The position numbers and the translations under genes were made by a program. From CAXRDE01 sp964229355 (GTDB lineage Bacteria > Cyanobacteriota > Sericytochromatia > UBA7694): DNA of 64,000 bases. A model generated the notes under the pieces. It did not search any database, was not told where the DNA came from, and saw nothing but the letters and a program-made list of their open reading frames with translations. Shown one piece after another: positions 1 to 8,488 of the stretch (its first letter is position 1; each line of letters starts with the position of its first letter). The stretch covers positions 248,001 to 312,000 of the forward strand of contig CAXRDE010000005.1 in NCBI GenBank assembly GCA_964229355.1. Reading direction: 5' to 3'.

Positions 1-80
1 ACCCTGCCCCTGCAGTATCTGCGCCCGCAAACCAGGAGTCAGCACCGGCCCCTGAAGCCTCTGCAGCTGAGACCCCTTAA
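1..80 (+). CDS. C-terminal end of an unknown protein (partial)
   Basis: Reading frame 3 is open from the window edge to a TAA at 78-80 and encodes a tail made almost only of Pro, Ala, Glu and Ser (ends AEASAAETP-like). Such tails are disordered linkers and say nothing about function. The stop lies four bases before the ATG of the next gene at 85, so the two are probably co-transcribed. The other two frames are either shorter or run into the following gene, so this frame is the likely one. Confidence 0.5.
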   Translation, partial: PAPAVSAPANQESAPAPEASAAETP

Positions 81-84
81 TGCC

Positions 85-2400
85 ATGGTACCTGTAGACG
101 TCCTCGTCATTGATGACGATAAAGATCTCAGTTTATTGGTCAAGAGCATCCTGGTAAAGGCCGGGTATCGCGTGGAGTCTCTGGATAATGGCAAACGCGC
201 CCTGCAACTGCTACGCCAAAAGCACCTCGAAAGCCGTCTGATTCTTCTGGATATTGAAATGCCAGAGATGTCTGGTTATGAGGTGTGTGAATCTCTACAA
301 GAAGATCCCCGTCTGGCGTTAATTCCCGTTATTATGATGACCGCAAGCCTTCAAATGGAAAATCGCCTCCAGGCCTTTCAACTGGGAGCAGTGGGTTTTT
401 TGAATAAACCCCTCAACCCCGACGTTTTGGTGGAGCAGGTCAAAAAAGCCCTGATGGTGGAACAGCAGTGGAAAAGTAGCTTCATCCCCCAGAGTGTGGC
501 TCCCAAAACACCGGTGCCTGCTCTACCGCGAGAAACAGCGTCTTCACCACCGACCGAGACGTCCATAGCCCCTGTCAAGCCACCTCTCGAAACATCGGTT
601 GTCGTTGAGGCGTCTGCCCCTCCCGTCAAGGAAACCCAACTTGTGCCCCGCAGTTCAGAGCCAATGGGTATTCCCGCCAAAGACAGGAATAACTTTGCCG
701 CCTTCTGCCGTTATCTGGAGACCACCCTTCCCAGGGAAGTGGTTGCAGAACTAAAGCCCGATACGATTTACGATCAACTTTTATTACACGGTCTAAAGCC
801 CAACGAAACCGCCGGCCTGGTGTCAGGCTTTACAGGACTGCCTTTTTTAAGCCAGATTCCCAAAGATCGTCTACGCCTGGGCGTTTTACCCATGCCCTTT
901 TGTAGAAAATACCATCTGGTCCCTTTTGACAACGACGCTGGTGTGTTAAGTTTTGCCCTGACTCACCCCTTTCAAATCGAAGTACAAGACATTTTAAGCC
1001 ATCACCGCCAGGCACCCCAGTACATTGCGGTGCCCACCGTACTGCAACAACTCTTTGCACAATCGCATCAGACCGTCGGTACTTCAGACAAATCCGAAGA
1101 TTTGAAGTCGAGTAAGCCAGGAAAACGTCTCAATGAGATGGAAGATCTGATGGATGAATTGCAATCGCAATACATTGCAGACAACACGCTAACAGAAGAA
1201 AGCGCACTGCAGCTCGAAGATCCCACAAGCGCGCCCATGATTCGCCTGGTCAACAAGTTGATTGAAGAAGCTTATACCCTAAAGGCTTCAGATATTCATA
1301 TTGAGGCGAAAGAGGATTATGTACGGGTGCGTTATCGCATCGACGGCGAGTTACAGGACTACCATCGCCTGACGCCCCCAAAGCTGATTCATCCCCTGGC
1401 AGCACGTTTAAAGATTATGGCACAGCTCAATATTGCGGAACGCCGCTTACCCCAGGATGGCCGCATCGTTTATAAGCAGTTCAACCGCAAAAATTTAGAC
1501 TTTGATCTTCGCCTGTCTACTGCCCCCATGAACCACGGCGAAAAAGTGGTTATGCGTATCCTGGATAAGCAAAAAAGCATGTTACCCCTCGAAGCCCTGG
1601 GTTTTTCAGCTTATAACCTCACCCGCTATCGCGAACAGCTCCAAACCCCTTACGGCATGATTCTACACGTGGGGCCTACCGGATCAGGCAAATCCATGAC
1701 CCTCTATTCAGCCCTGAATGAAATCAACCGAGACGGCATCAATATTCAAACCGCCGAAGACCCCATTGAATATACCCTGCCCAATATCAATCAACTGCAA
1801 GTCCAACCCGATATTGGACTGACCTTTGCCCGTGCGCTGCGCGCTTATTTGCGTCAGGATCCCGATGTCATCCTGGTGGGGGAGATTCGCGATCATGAAA
1901 CGGCCCACATTGCCGTAGAGGCCGCCCTCACCGGTCACCTGTTATTGTCTACGCTACACACCAACGATGCTGCATCCACCCTGACTCGCTTTATCGAAAT
2001 GGGAATTTCTCCCTTTATGATTAGCCCTTCTGTGGTCATGGTTTGTGCGCAGCGTCTTATGCGCCGTTTATGCGAGCATTGCAAGACCGCCTATGCAGCC
2101 AGCGAGCGCGAAAAAAAGCAAGTGGGACACCCTGTGGATCAACCCCTTAACCTCTACCGTGCAGTGGGTTGTGAGAAGTGTCGTCACACCGGGTATTCAG
2201 GCCGCATAGGCATTCATGAATTGTTGATTCCCGATGAGCGTTTACGCAACGCCATGACCCAGCCGAATATTTCTTCCGAGGCCCTCAAAAAAATGGCCAT
2301 GGAAAACGGCATGATCACGCTTTATGCTGACGCAATGGAAAAGGTAAAACAGGGCGTTAGCTCCCTTGAAGAAGCGGCTTCTAAGGTCAAGCCTGATTAG
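85..2400 (+). CDS. pilB: Receiver-domain/PilB (GspE-family) fusion ATPase
   Basis: Predicted cytoplasmic motor ATPase of type IV pilus assembly or type II secretion, 771 aa. Residues about 5-120 form a response-regulator receiver domain: acidic pocket D10-D12, phospho-acceptor D56 in LLDIEMP, T86 and K108. A Pro/Ser-rich linker (about 130-205) follows, then a GspE_N/MshEN-type domain (about 210-330) and the secretion ATPase core. The core has an intact Walker A GPTGSGKS at 530-537, the Asp/Walker B block DPDVILVGEIRD at 592-603 and paired CxxC zinc motifs near the C-terminus (CEHC, CEKC). A receiver fused to PilB is not the usual layout; it implies phosphorylation control by an unlinked histidine kinase. 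The gene is convergent with a second PilB-like gene ending 7 bases away. Confidence 0.88.
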   Translation: MVPVDVLVIDDDKDLSLLVKSILVKAGYRVESLDNGKRALQLLRQKHLESRLILLDIEMPEMSGYEVCESLQEDPRLALIPVIMMTASLQMENRLQAFQLGAVGFLNKPLNPDVLVEQVKKALMVEQQWKSSFIPQSVAPKTPVPALPRETASSPPTETSIAPVKPPLETSVVVEASAPPVKETQLVPRSSEPMGIPAKDRNNFAAFCRYLETTLPREVVAELKPDTIYDQLLLHGLKPNETAGLVSGFTGLPFLSQIPKDRLRLGVLPMPFCRKYHLVPFDNDAGVLSFALTHPFQIEVQDILSHHRQAPQYIAVPTVLQQLFAQSHQTVGTSDKSEDLKSSKPGKRLNEMEDLMDELQSQYIADNTLTEESALQLEDPTSAPMIRLVNKLIEEAYTLKASDIHIEAKEDYVRVRYRIDGELQDYHRLTPPKLIHPLAARLKIMAQLNIAERRLPQDGRIVYKQFNRKNLDFDLRLSTAPMNHGEKVVMRILDKQKSMLPLEALGFSAYNLTRYREQLQTPYGMILHVGPTGSGKSMTLYSALNEINRDGINIQTAEDPIEYTLPNINQLQVQPDIGLTFARALRAYLRQDPDVILVGEIRDHETAHIAVEAALTGHLLLSTLHTNDAASTLTRFIEMGISPFMISPSVVMVCAQRLMRRLCEHCKTAYAASEREKKQVGHPVDQPLNLYRAVGCEKCRHTGYSGRIGIHELLIPDERLRNAMTQPNISSEALKKMAMENGMITLYADAMEKVKQGVSSLEEAASKVKPD

Positions 2401-2407
2401 CACATCT

Positions 2408-4327
2408 TTAGGATTGGCCCTGACAGAGATAATAAATATCTTCCAGGTGTCGGGGGGTGGCCAGGTCCCCTTCGTGCACCATCACGGTTTTCACCACTTC
2501 ATTTAAGCTGGTTAAACCACTCAGCGCTTTATAAATACCGTCTTCTGTCATGGAGAGAAAGCGTCTGGTTTTGCGCGCGTTTTCCCGCAGGGCAGAGGCG
2601 GTATCTCCTCTGAGAATCCCCTGGCGATCCCCTTCAAAAATTTCAAAGACCTCGTGTAAAGCCGTTACCCCCAGGTAGCCAATCTGATGGCAGTGCTGAC
2701 AGCCTCTGGCTTCATAGGCCTGACGCTGCTCACCGGTGGTTTTGACTGTAACACCCAGGCTTTGCAGGACGCTAATATCTAGCGGCGCAAGCTCTCGGCA
2801 GTGAGGACATAGCTTTCTCACGAGCTTTTGAGCAATAACCACCACAGGCACCGGCGAAGCCAAAAGTGCCTCTGCGCCCATGGCCTTGAGTTGATACAGG
2901 GCAGTGGTCGTATCATTCGACGCCACCGCAGAGAATACTTTTTTGCCTACCAACGCTGCACGGTTTAAACGATCTGCCACGTCCTTGTTTTTCACCTCAC
3001 TCACCATCAACAGATCACTGTCGTAGTCCGTCATGGCCTCAATCATGGCTGCATAAGAATCTTTTGACTCCGGGGGGTATTGATGCTGTGTTGCGGTAGG
3101 CAGAAGCTGTTCCACTGCATCTTCAAGGGTGAGTATATTTTGTGAAGACTGGCTCAGGTACTGCAAACAGGCATAAAGCAAAGTGCTTTTGCCCTGACGC
3201 ATGGGACTGACCGCTAACAATACGCCTCCTGAACGGTTTAAAAACTGCTGCACTTGCCTGAGCACAAAAGGAGAAAAGCTTAAACTGTCCAGCTCTAACA
3301 ATTCGGGATGTGCATGGGCAATATGCATGACAAGGCTTTCTCCCCACACCCCGGGGAAAAAGGAAATCGATAAGTGCACTCGCTTTTGTGACACCTGGGT
3401 GGTGATACGTTCTTCCCAGAGGCGCTCACGCTTTAAGCGAAAAGGTGTTTTTAACGCTTTAAGTAGCATAGGGGCCATGCGCTGAGGTAGATCGGTTTTA
3501 TGTTGTAATTGACCGTCGATACGAAAGCGTACCCGCAAATAGTTTTCATGGGTTTCAATGTGCAGGGCCGTGGCTCCGGCCTCTACCGCTGATCGCACCA
3601 AAAACTGGGCTACAGGCTGCATTTTTTCTTCGCTCAACTGGTTTTTATGGGTTAACTGTACCAGTTCCGGCGACATGTTAAGCGTGTTTTGCCGCGTGGA
3701 TGCAGCATCAAAAAGCGCACTCAAACACGCCAAAATCTCTGAAGAAGTGGCAATAGAAGGCATAATACGACAACTGTACACATCAATAAGACGTTGAATA
3801 AGCTCTCCATTGAGAGGATCCGCCATCACCACCACCATTTGATTTTCGTACTTGTGAATGGGCAAACACTCATGGGTCCGTAAAAAATCTTCGTCTAAGG
3901 CTTTCAACAGCTCACGATCCACCAATTCCGGGGAAGGCACAATCCGCGGCAAATCCAACTGTAAACTCAGGGCATCTACCAATTGGGTTTCAGTAATAAT
4001 TTGATGCCGCACCAAAAGTTCACCAAACCTGAGTTGCGTCACGTTTTGCTGATCCAGGGTGTGCTGTAGCTGCGCCTGGGTAATCACGCCCATATTTAAC
4101 AGAATTTCACCCAGGTGAATGCTTTTTTGGTGTTTGCGCAAAAAACGTTGCAAGTCCACTTTGGACAACAACTTTAAGTCTACACAGACCCGACCCAGGG
4201 GTTTATAGCTTTCTAACTCGGCCTGGTACTTCAAGGCCTTTTGTAAGGCATCGGGGGTTAATAACCCCTCTTTCACCAAAAGATCTCCCATACGATGCAG
4301 GTTTGACGGGGGTATGGCTGATGACAT
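2408..4327 (-). CDS. PilB-like protein with triple MshEN motifs and degenerate nucleotide site
   Basis: 639 aa when started at the ATG at 4327, which has an AGAGGAG ribosome site 8 bases upstream; a longer frame reaches 4462 but lacks such a site. The N-terminus holds three tandem copies of the MshEN c-di-GMP-binding pattern (RLGxxLLxxGLIxxxxLxxAL): RMGDLLVKEGLL, HLGEILLNMGVI and RFGELLVRHQII. The C-terminal half is GspE/PilB-like with CxxC pairs (CPHC, CQHC) intact. The Walker A equivalent (about residues 370-381) reads SPMRQGKST instead of GPTGSGKS, and the GEIRD block reads SEVKN. ATP hydrolysis is therefore doubtful; it may be a regulatory partner of the active PilB that converges with it. 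Membership of the family is clear, the role is inferred. Confidence 0.8.
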   Translation of the reverse strand: MSSAIPPSNLHRMGDLLVKEGLLTPDALQKALKYQAELESYKPLGRVCVDLKLLSKVDLQRFLRKHQKSIHLGEILLNMGVITQAQLQHTLDQQNVTQLRFGELLVRHQIITETQLVDALSLQLDLPRIVPSPELVDRELLKALDEDFLRTHECLPIHKYENQMVVVMADPLNGELIQRLIDVYSCRIMPSIATSSEILACLSALFDAASTRQNTLNMSPELVQLTHKNQLSEEKMQPVAQFLVRSAVEAGATALHIETHENYLRVRFRIDGQLQHKTDLPQRMAPMLLKALKTPFRLKRERLWEERITTQVSQKRVHLSISFFPGVWGESLVMHIAHAHPELLELDSLSFSPFVLRQVQQFLNRSGGVLLAVSPMRQGKSTLLYACLQYLSQSSQNILTLEDAVEQLLPTATQHQYPPESKDSYAAMIEAMTDYDSDLLMVSEVKNKDVADRLNRAALVGKKVFSAVASNDTTTALYQLKAMGAEALLASPVPVVVIAQKLVRKLCPHCRELAPLDISVLQSLGVTVKTTGEQRQAYEARGCQHCHQIGYLGVTALHEVFEIFEGDRQGILRGDTASALRENARKTRRFLSMTEDGIYKALSGLTSLNEVVKTVMVHEGDLATPRHLEDIYYLCQGQS

Positions 4328-4395
4328 AAACGAATCTCTCCTCTGCGGCCTTGATTTTAACACGAAGTCTGTGGGCGCTTTGCTTATAGGTAATC

Positions 4396-4404
4396 TGCTA
4401 TAAT
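4396..4404 (+). promoter_or_regulatory. Extended -10 promoter for the 4432 lipoprotein gene
   Basis: TGCTATAAT, a perfect extended -10 element, lies 27 bases before the ATG at 4432. The predicted start of transcription near 4411 leaves a short leader. No good -35 hexamer is seen at the usual distance, as expected for an extended -10 promoter. Confidence 0.6.
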
Positions 4405-4431
4405 ACCAAAAATTTTTGGGAAAGTATCTCC

Positions 4432-6597
4432 ATGAAAGCAACTGTTTATCGTTCCATGGCACTGTATTTACTCGCCAGCAGTCTTTTTCTCACCGCTTGT
4501 GGAAGCTCGAATAGCAGCTCACCCAATCCGGCTGCGGGAAACATCCCCAACCTGGCCACAAAACCCACCCCACAAGCCAGCCCTTTGAAAACCCAACGTT
4601 TTGCGGGGGACGTTATTAATGCGGTAACACGAGCCCCCATCGACCGGGCTGAAATTTTACTGCAAGTCAAAAGCGCAAGCCCTGCCAGCTCAAGCCCATC
4701 CACAACACCGGCCCCAACTCCCATACCGACCCCACCTCCGGCTGGAAGCGGTACAGCGCCGGTATCAGCCCCCACACCGGCTCCAAATAGCCAGGCTTCG
4801 GTAACCCCCAATGTCACTCCCGGTGTGACCCCAAGCGTCACGCCTTCTACAGGATTTTCTGTAGAGGGTGCCATTCCAAGCCTACCTGGCGGCAGCGGCA
4901 CTCCCCTTCCCCCTTCTAGCAATAACACCGTTCAACCCGACAGCAGCAGCCTGAACCCTTTTCAAGAGCGTGCTATACCCGTTTCAGAACGTTATGTCAT
5001 GTCCCAAAGCACCTCGGTAGATTCCGCTGGCTTCAACACCTTTGAAACCAACACCAACAATCGCGGCAAATTCTTTGTTAACGATGTGCCTGAGGGGCAA
5101 TACATCCTCAGCGTATCTGCGCCGGGTTATCGCAGCATTACCCTCACCGACGTGGATCCCAATCGCCTGGAAATTCCTTTAATTCCGTTAGAAAACATGG
5201 AAACCATGGACATTGTCGGCAGCGTGCTTTCACCCACCGAAAAACCGGTGGCCAATGCCTATGTGAGTTCTTCTTTTCCCATGGGCGACGCCATCGGTAT
5301 TCCCGCAACCACCAATACCCTGGGCGAATTCAAACTTCCCGCGGTGCCCTTTGGACGGCGGAGCTTTATCGCTTTTGTCCAAAATGTAGATGGCGATATT
5401 CAACAAATGGGCCTGCTCAAGAATATTATTGTGAATAATAAAAGCATTAAGGATCAAGAGCTCGTCTTTAAAGAAAAGCCCGACACTCTACCCGGTCCCG
5501 ACGGAACGCCTCGTCCCACCGCTGAGGAACTGATCGAAAACGTCAATAAAATTCTAACCGAAGAGGTAGAACCCAGTCCCTCTCCTGAAGGTGAAGACAT
5601 TTCACCCTACGCCAGTGAATCCCCTGAAGAAACCCCGGCCAGCGAAGAAAGCCCGCTGGTGGCTCCACCCATTGAGCCCTACCCTGCACCCTCAGTGGGC
5701 ACCGTGGAAGAAAATCAGGAAAGCACCGAAAAAAAAGGAAGCAATTTGTTTGACACCGTCAAAAACTTTTTCACCGGTGAAGAGGCCGATGAAAGCGAAG
5801 CGGTAAAAATCTCACCGGTCATTTCCTTGCGCTCTGTGATCTCGAGCGTGAGTTTAAGTGGAGAAGTCACCTTACCCGAGGGCTATACCCTTAAATCAAT
5901 GGATGTTTATCTGACCCTTGAGGGCGAAGAAAAAGAAGCCATTCCAGAAGAATTTTACCTGCTCAGCAAAACCTTTCCCAAAGCGGCGCAAGCTTCTCAA
6001 AGCCTTCTGGGTGAAACCAAACCCAATGCCAAAGCCAGCGCAAAGCCCACCCCCGCAAAACCTGCAGCCAACGCGAATGAACCTCAGCCCTTTGAGGTGC
6101 GCTTACCCACGCCAGGTCCCGGGCAAAAGTACCACCTCCAATTTACGGCGACCCAGGCCGAAGGCGGACAAACCTATCATCACATCTATAATTTAGACGG
6201 TGAAAGCGATAGTCTAAAGGTAGATTTTTTACCCGTCATGCAAAAAATCGAAATCCAGGGCGAAAGCGATAATACCATTCCCAGTTCACCCCGTTTGGGC
6301 TGGGAACCCGTCAGTGGAGCAGAGGCTTACCACGTCACCCTCACCGCAGGAAATGGCACCAAGCGCCGCGTTATCTGGGAAGCTTGGACCAAGTCCACAC
6401 AAATTGACTATCCCTTTAGTTCTCGCACCCAACGTCTTCAAGAACAAGAAACGTATGTGGTTTCAGTGGCAGCCTTAAAAGGCCTTAAGCCCATTGTCAA
6501 CAAAAGCAAAAACACGACAGCCCATGCAGGTTATCAAGCCCTCTGGTCCGATCTGTCTCGCTTTACCCACACACCTTTTGAAGTTGTGAACCGATAA
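4432..6597 (+). CDS. Large lipoprotein with two carboxypeptidase-regulatory-like domains
   Basis: 721 aa envelope lipoprotein. The signal peptide ends in lipobox LTAC with Cys23. Downstream are two beta-sandwich modules of the carboxypeptidase regulatory-like type: one around residues 55-250, interrupted by a long Pro/Thr/Ser-rich loop and ending in a typical GKFFVNDVPEGQYILSV segment, and one around 260-345. Another acidic Pro-rich linker (about 365-450) leads to two further beta-rich regions near the C-terminus. No catalytic motif is visible. Such domains usually serve as surface-exposed scaffolds or binding modules. It is transcribed with a predicted outer-membrane barrel 19 bases downstream, which suggests a shared envelope function. 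Confidence 0.75.
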   Translation: MKATVYRSMALYLLASSLFLTACGSSNSSSPNPAAGNIPNLATKPTPQASPLKTQRFAGDVINAVTRAPIDRAEILLQVKSASPASSSPSTTPAPTPIPTPPPAGSGTAPVSAPTPAPNSQASVTPNVTPGVTPSVTPSTGFSVEGAIPSLPGGSGTPLPPSSNNTVQPDSSSLNPFQERAIPVSERYVMSQSTSVDSAGFNTFETNTNNRGKFFVNDVPEGQYILSVSAPGYRSITLTDVDPNRLEIPLIPLENMETMDIVGSVLSPTEKPVANAYVSSSFPMGDAIGIPATTNTLGEFKLPAVPFGRRSFIAFVQNVDGDIQQMGLLKNIIVNNKSIKDQELVFKEKPDTLPGPDGTPRPTAEELIENVNKILTEEVEPSPSPEGEDISPYASESPEETPASEESPLVAPPIEPYPAPSVGTVEENQESTEKKGSNLFDTVKNFFTGEEADESEAVKISPVISLRSVISSVSLSGEVTLPEGYTLKSMDVYLTLEGEEKEAIPEEFYLLSKTFPKAAQASQSLLGETKPNAKASAKPTPAKPAANANEPQPFEVRLPTPGPGQKYHLQFTATQAEGGQTYHHIYNLDGESDSLKVDFLPVMQKIEIQGESDNTIPSSPRLGWEPVSGAEAYHVTLTAGNGTKRRVIWEAWTKSTQIDYPFSSRTQRLQEQETYVVSVAALKGLKPIVNKSKNTTAHAGYQALWSDLSRFTHTPFEVVNR

Positions 6598-6616
6598 AAA
6601 AGAAGGATGCGTTTCC

Positions 6617-7423
6617 ATGCCCAAATTTATTCATCTGATGTTGAGCCTGTGTCTTCTGGGAGTGGCCCTTCCTGCGCAAAGTGCCGAACTGCCTGAAACC
6701 CGGCTCGATTTTGGCAACAGAGAATACCAGGGGCAGTTTACCCTACGCTATTGGTATGGCAACAACAGCATTGATCAAAGCTTTAAGGGCAGCGGCATCG
6801 ATTCCTTTGTCAACACCAAAACCTCATTAGGACTTTTGAACATCAGCAGTGACCACTGGTTTGGTATTCTGACGCCCCAGGGCCTGGGTTTTTTGGGATC
6901 GGTCTTTGGCCTGGGTTTTTCGTTAGACTATGCAGACCAACTGGTCCAGGACGTTCGTCTAATGACCTATATGATGGACTTTCAATTTGCCAAGCTCACG
7001 GTCTTACACGATGAGGATTTCAGCCGTACCCTGACCCTATCAGGACACTATGTGTCTTACTTCAACACGGTGTACGACAATTTACTCCTGACCACCGCAG
7101 CCCCCTTTTTTGGGGCCGGTATCGGCATCACCGGTAAACACCCCATCTTTGACGTGGGAGAGGCCACTTTTAAATTGGTCTATGTGCCCGGCTCTCGCAC
7201 CCCGAACCCCCTGCCCGATGGTCAGGGGGTCCTGAGTGAGCTCAATACCCGTTGGTTTATCAACCCTGCCCTGGCCTTTAACGTGGGTTACCGCTTTAAC
7301 TTTTTTACTGCGGCCGGAGAAACCGCGGCGCAAAACTCTCAAACAGGACAATCGCTGACCTTAAATCGGACCCTACAAGACATGTTTCATGGCATTAATC
7401 TGGGATTCACGGCATACTTTTGA
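6617..7423 (+). CDS. Predicted outer-membrane beta-barrel protein
   Basis: 268 aa, unknown family. A Sec signal peptide of about 23 residues (cleavage expected after QSA) is followed by alternating hydrophobic/polar strands rich in Tyr, Phe and Gly, and the protein ends in YF, the aromatic C-terminus typical of barrels recognised by BamA. An AAGGA ribosome site precedes the ATG. The gene follows the 4432 lipoprotein gene after 19 bases, so the two probably act together at the outer membrane. A small hairpin (ACGCC/GGCGT) just after the stop has no T-run and is not called a terminator. Confidence 0.65.
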   Translation: MPKFIHLMLSLCLLGVALPAQSAELPETRLDFGNREYQGQFTLRYWYGNNSIDQSFKGSGIDSFVNTKTSLGLLNISSDHWFGILTPQGLGFLGSVFGLGFSLDYADQLVQDVRLMTYMMDFQFAKLTVLHDEDFSRTLTLSGHYVSYFNTVYDNLLLTTAAPFFGAGIGITGKHPIFDVGEATFKLVYVPGSRTPNPLPDGQGVLSELNTRWFINPALAFNVGYRFNFFTAAGETAAQNSQTGQSLTLNRTLQDMFHGINLGFTAYF

Positions 7424-7436
7424 CGCCATCTAGGCG

Positions 7437-7465
7437 TGGACATTCCCCCATGAATCCGGTATTAT
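7437..7465 (-). other. Placement note: promoter below is on the + strand
   Basis: No feature is claimed on the minus strand here; see the plus-strand promoter entry for the same coordinates. Confidence 0.05.
7437..7465 (+). promoter_or_regulatory. Sigma-70-type promoter for oppDF
   Basis: TGGACA (7437-7442), a 17-base spacer, then TATTAT (7460-7465). Spacing is ideal and each hexamer differs from consensus at one position. Transcription would start near 7472, 27 bases before the GTG start of oppD. Confidence 0.6.
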
Positions 7466-7498
7466 GCCTTATCAGGAAGAATTTATAAGGAGGCCTCT

Positions 7499-8488
7499 GT
7501 GGCTGAAGAAGTATTGCTGAAGGTAACAGACCTTGCTACCCATTTTCACACCGAAGAAGGTGTCGTAAAAGCTGTTGATGGCGTAGATTTTGAAGTGCGC
7601 CGTGGAGAAGTCGTTGGCGTGGTCGGAGAGTCCGGCTGCGGAAAAAGCATGACCTCCATGTCCATTTTGCGTCTGGTACCCAAACCACAGGGAAAAATCG
7701 TGCGCGGACAGTTAATGTTTGCGGGCAAAGACCTCTTATCCCTTTCCGAAGAAGAAATGCGTAAAATTCGCGGCAACCGCATTGCCTTAATTTCTCAGGA
7801 TCCCATGACGTCTTTAAACCCCGTTTTAACGGTGGGAGAGCAGATCATGGAAGCCATTCAGCTTCACCAGGGTCTCGACAAAAAGGCTGCCAAAGAAAAA
7901 GCGATTGTGATGCTGAAAAAGGTGGGTATTCCCTCACCTGAGAAACGGGTTGATGAGTATCCCCACCAATTCTCAGGCGGGATGCGTCAGCGGGCGATTA
8001 TTGCGATGGCTTTGTCGTGCGAGCCTGAGCTGTTAATTGCCGATGAGCCCACCACAGCACTAGACGTAACCATTCAAGCACAAATTCTGGATCTCATGCG
8101 CGAGATTAAAGAGAAAGAGAACGCTGGTATTCTCTTTATTACCCACGATTTGGGTGTTGTGGCTGAAATGTGCGATTTCGTCTGCGTTATGTATGCGGGC
8201 AAAGTCGTTGAGGCCACAGACGTGGTCAGCCTCTTTAAAAACCCAAGCCACCCTTATACCGTGGGCTTATTGAAGTCCATCCCCCGCTTAGACGACGTCA
8301 AAGATCGCTTAGACCCCATCGACGGTCAGCCGCCCAGCTTAAGCAAACTGCCCAAGGGATGTAGCTTTGCTGCCCGTTGCCCCGAAGCAGAAGAAATCTG
8401 TCGTCAACAAGAGCCCGCCTTGAAGCAAGTGGGCGTTAATCACTATGCTCGCTGCCTCAAACGCGAAGAATGGAAAGCAGACGTATAA
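7499..8488 (+). CDS. oppD: Oligopeptide/dipeptide ABC transporter ATPase, OppD/DppD-like
   Basis: 329 aa cytoplasmic ATPase that powers uptake of peptides (or a related solute such as nickel) with OppF. Visible motifs: Walker A GESGCGKS at about 43-50, ABC signature FSGGMRQR near 158, Walker B LLIADEP near 178, and the C-terminal oligopeptide/dipeptide extension with Cys residues (GCSFAARCPEAEEIC) found in OppD/OppF proteins. The start is a GTG with AAGGAGG five bases upstream. It overlaps oppF by one base (TAATG). No permease or binding-protein gene is present beside it, so the substrate cannot be told and these subunits must be encoded elsewhere. Confidence 0.88.
   Translation: MAEEVLLKVTDLATHFHTEEGVVKAVDGVDFEVRRGEVVGVVGESGCGKSMTSMSILRLVPKPQGKIVRGQLMFAGKDLLSLSEEEMRKIRGNRIALISQDPMTSLNPVLTVGEQIMEAIQLHQGLDKKAAKEKAIVMLKKVGIPSPEKRVDEYPHQFSGGMRQRAIIAMALSCEPELLIADEPTTALDVTIQAQILDLMREIKEKENAGILFITHDLGVVAEMCDFVCVMYAGKVVEATDVVSLFKNPSHPYTVGLLKSIPRLDDVKDRLDPIDGQPPSLSKLPKGCSFAARCPEAEEICRQQEPALKQVGVNHYARCLKREEWKADV

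Noticed and set aside
2408..4327. Pseudogene status of the second PilB-like gene
   Set aside because: The frame is intact over 639 codons with preserved zinc Cys pairs and MshEN motifs; selective loss of nucleotide motifs fits a changed role better than decay.
4446..4928. 160-codon frame opposite the lipoprotein gene
   Set aside because: Gly/Val/Ala-rich mirror of the Pro/Thr/Ser-rich coding strand; no ribosome site.
7424..7440. Hairpin ACGCC/GGCGT after the barrel gene as terminator
   Set aside because: Only five pairs and no T-run.
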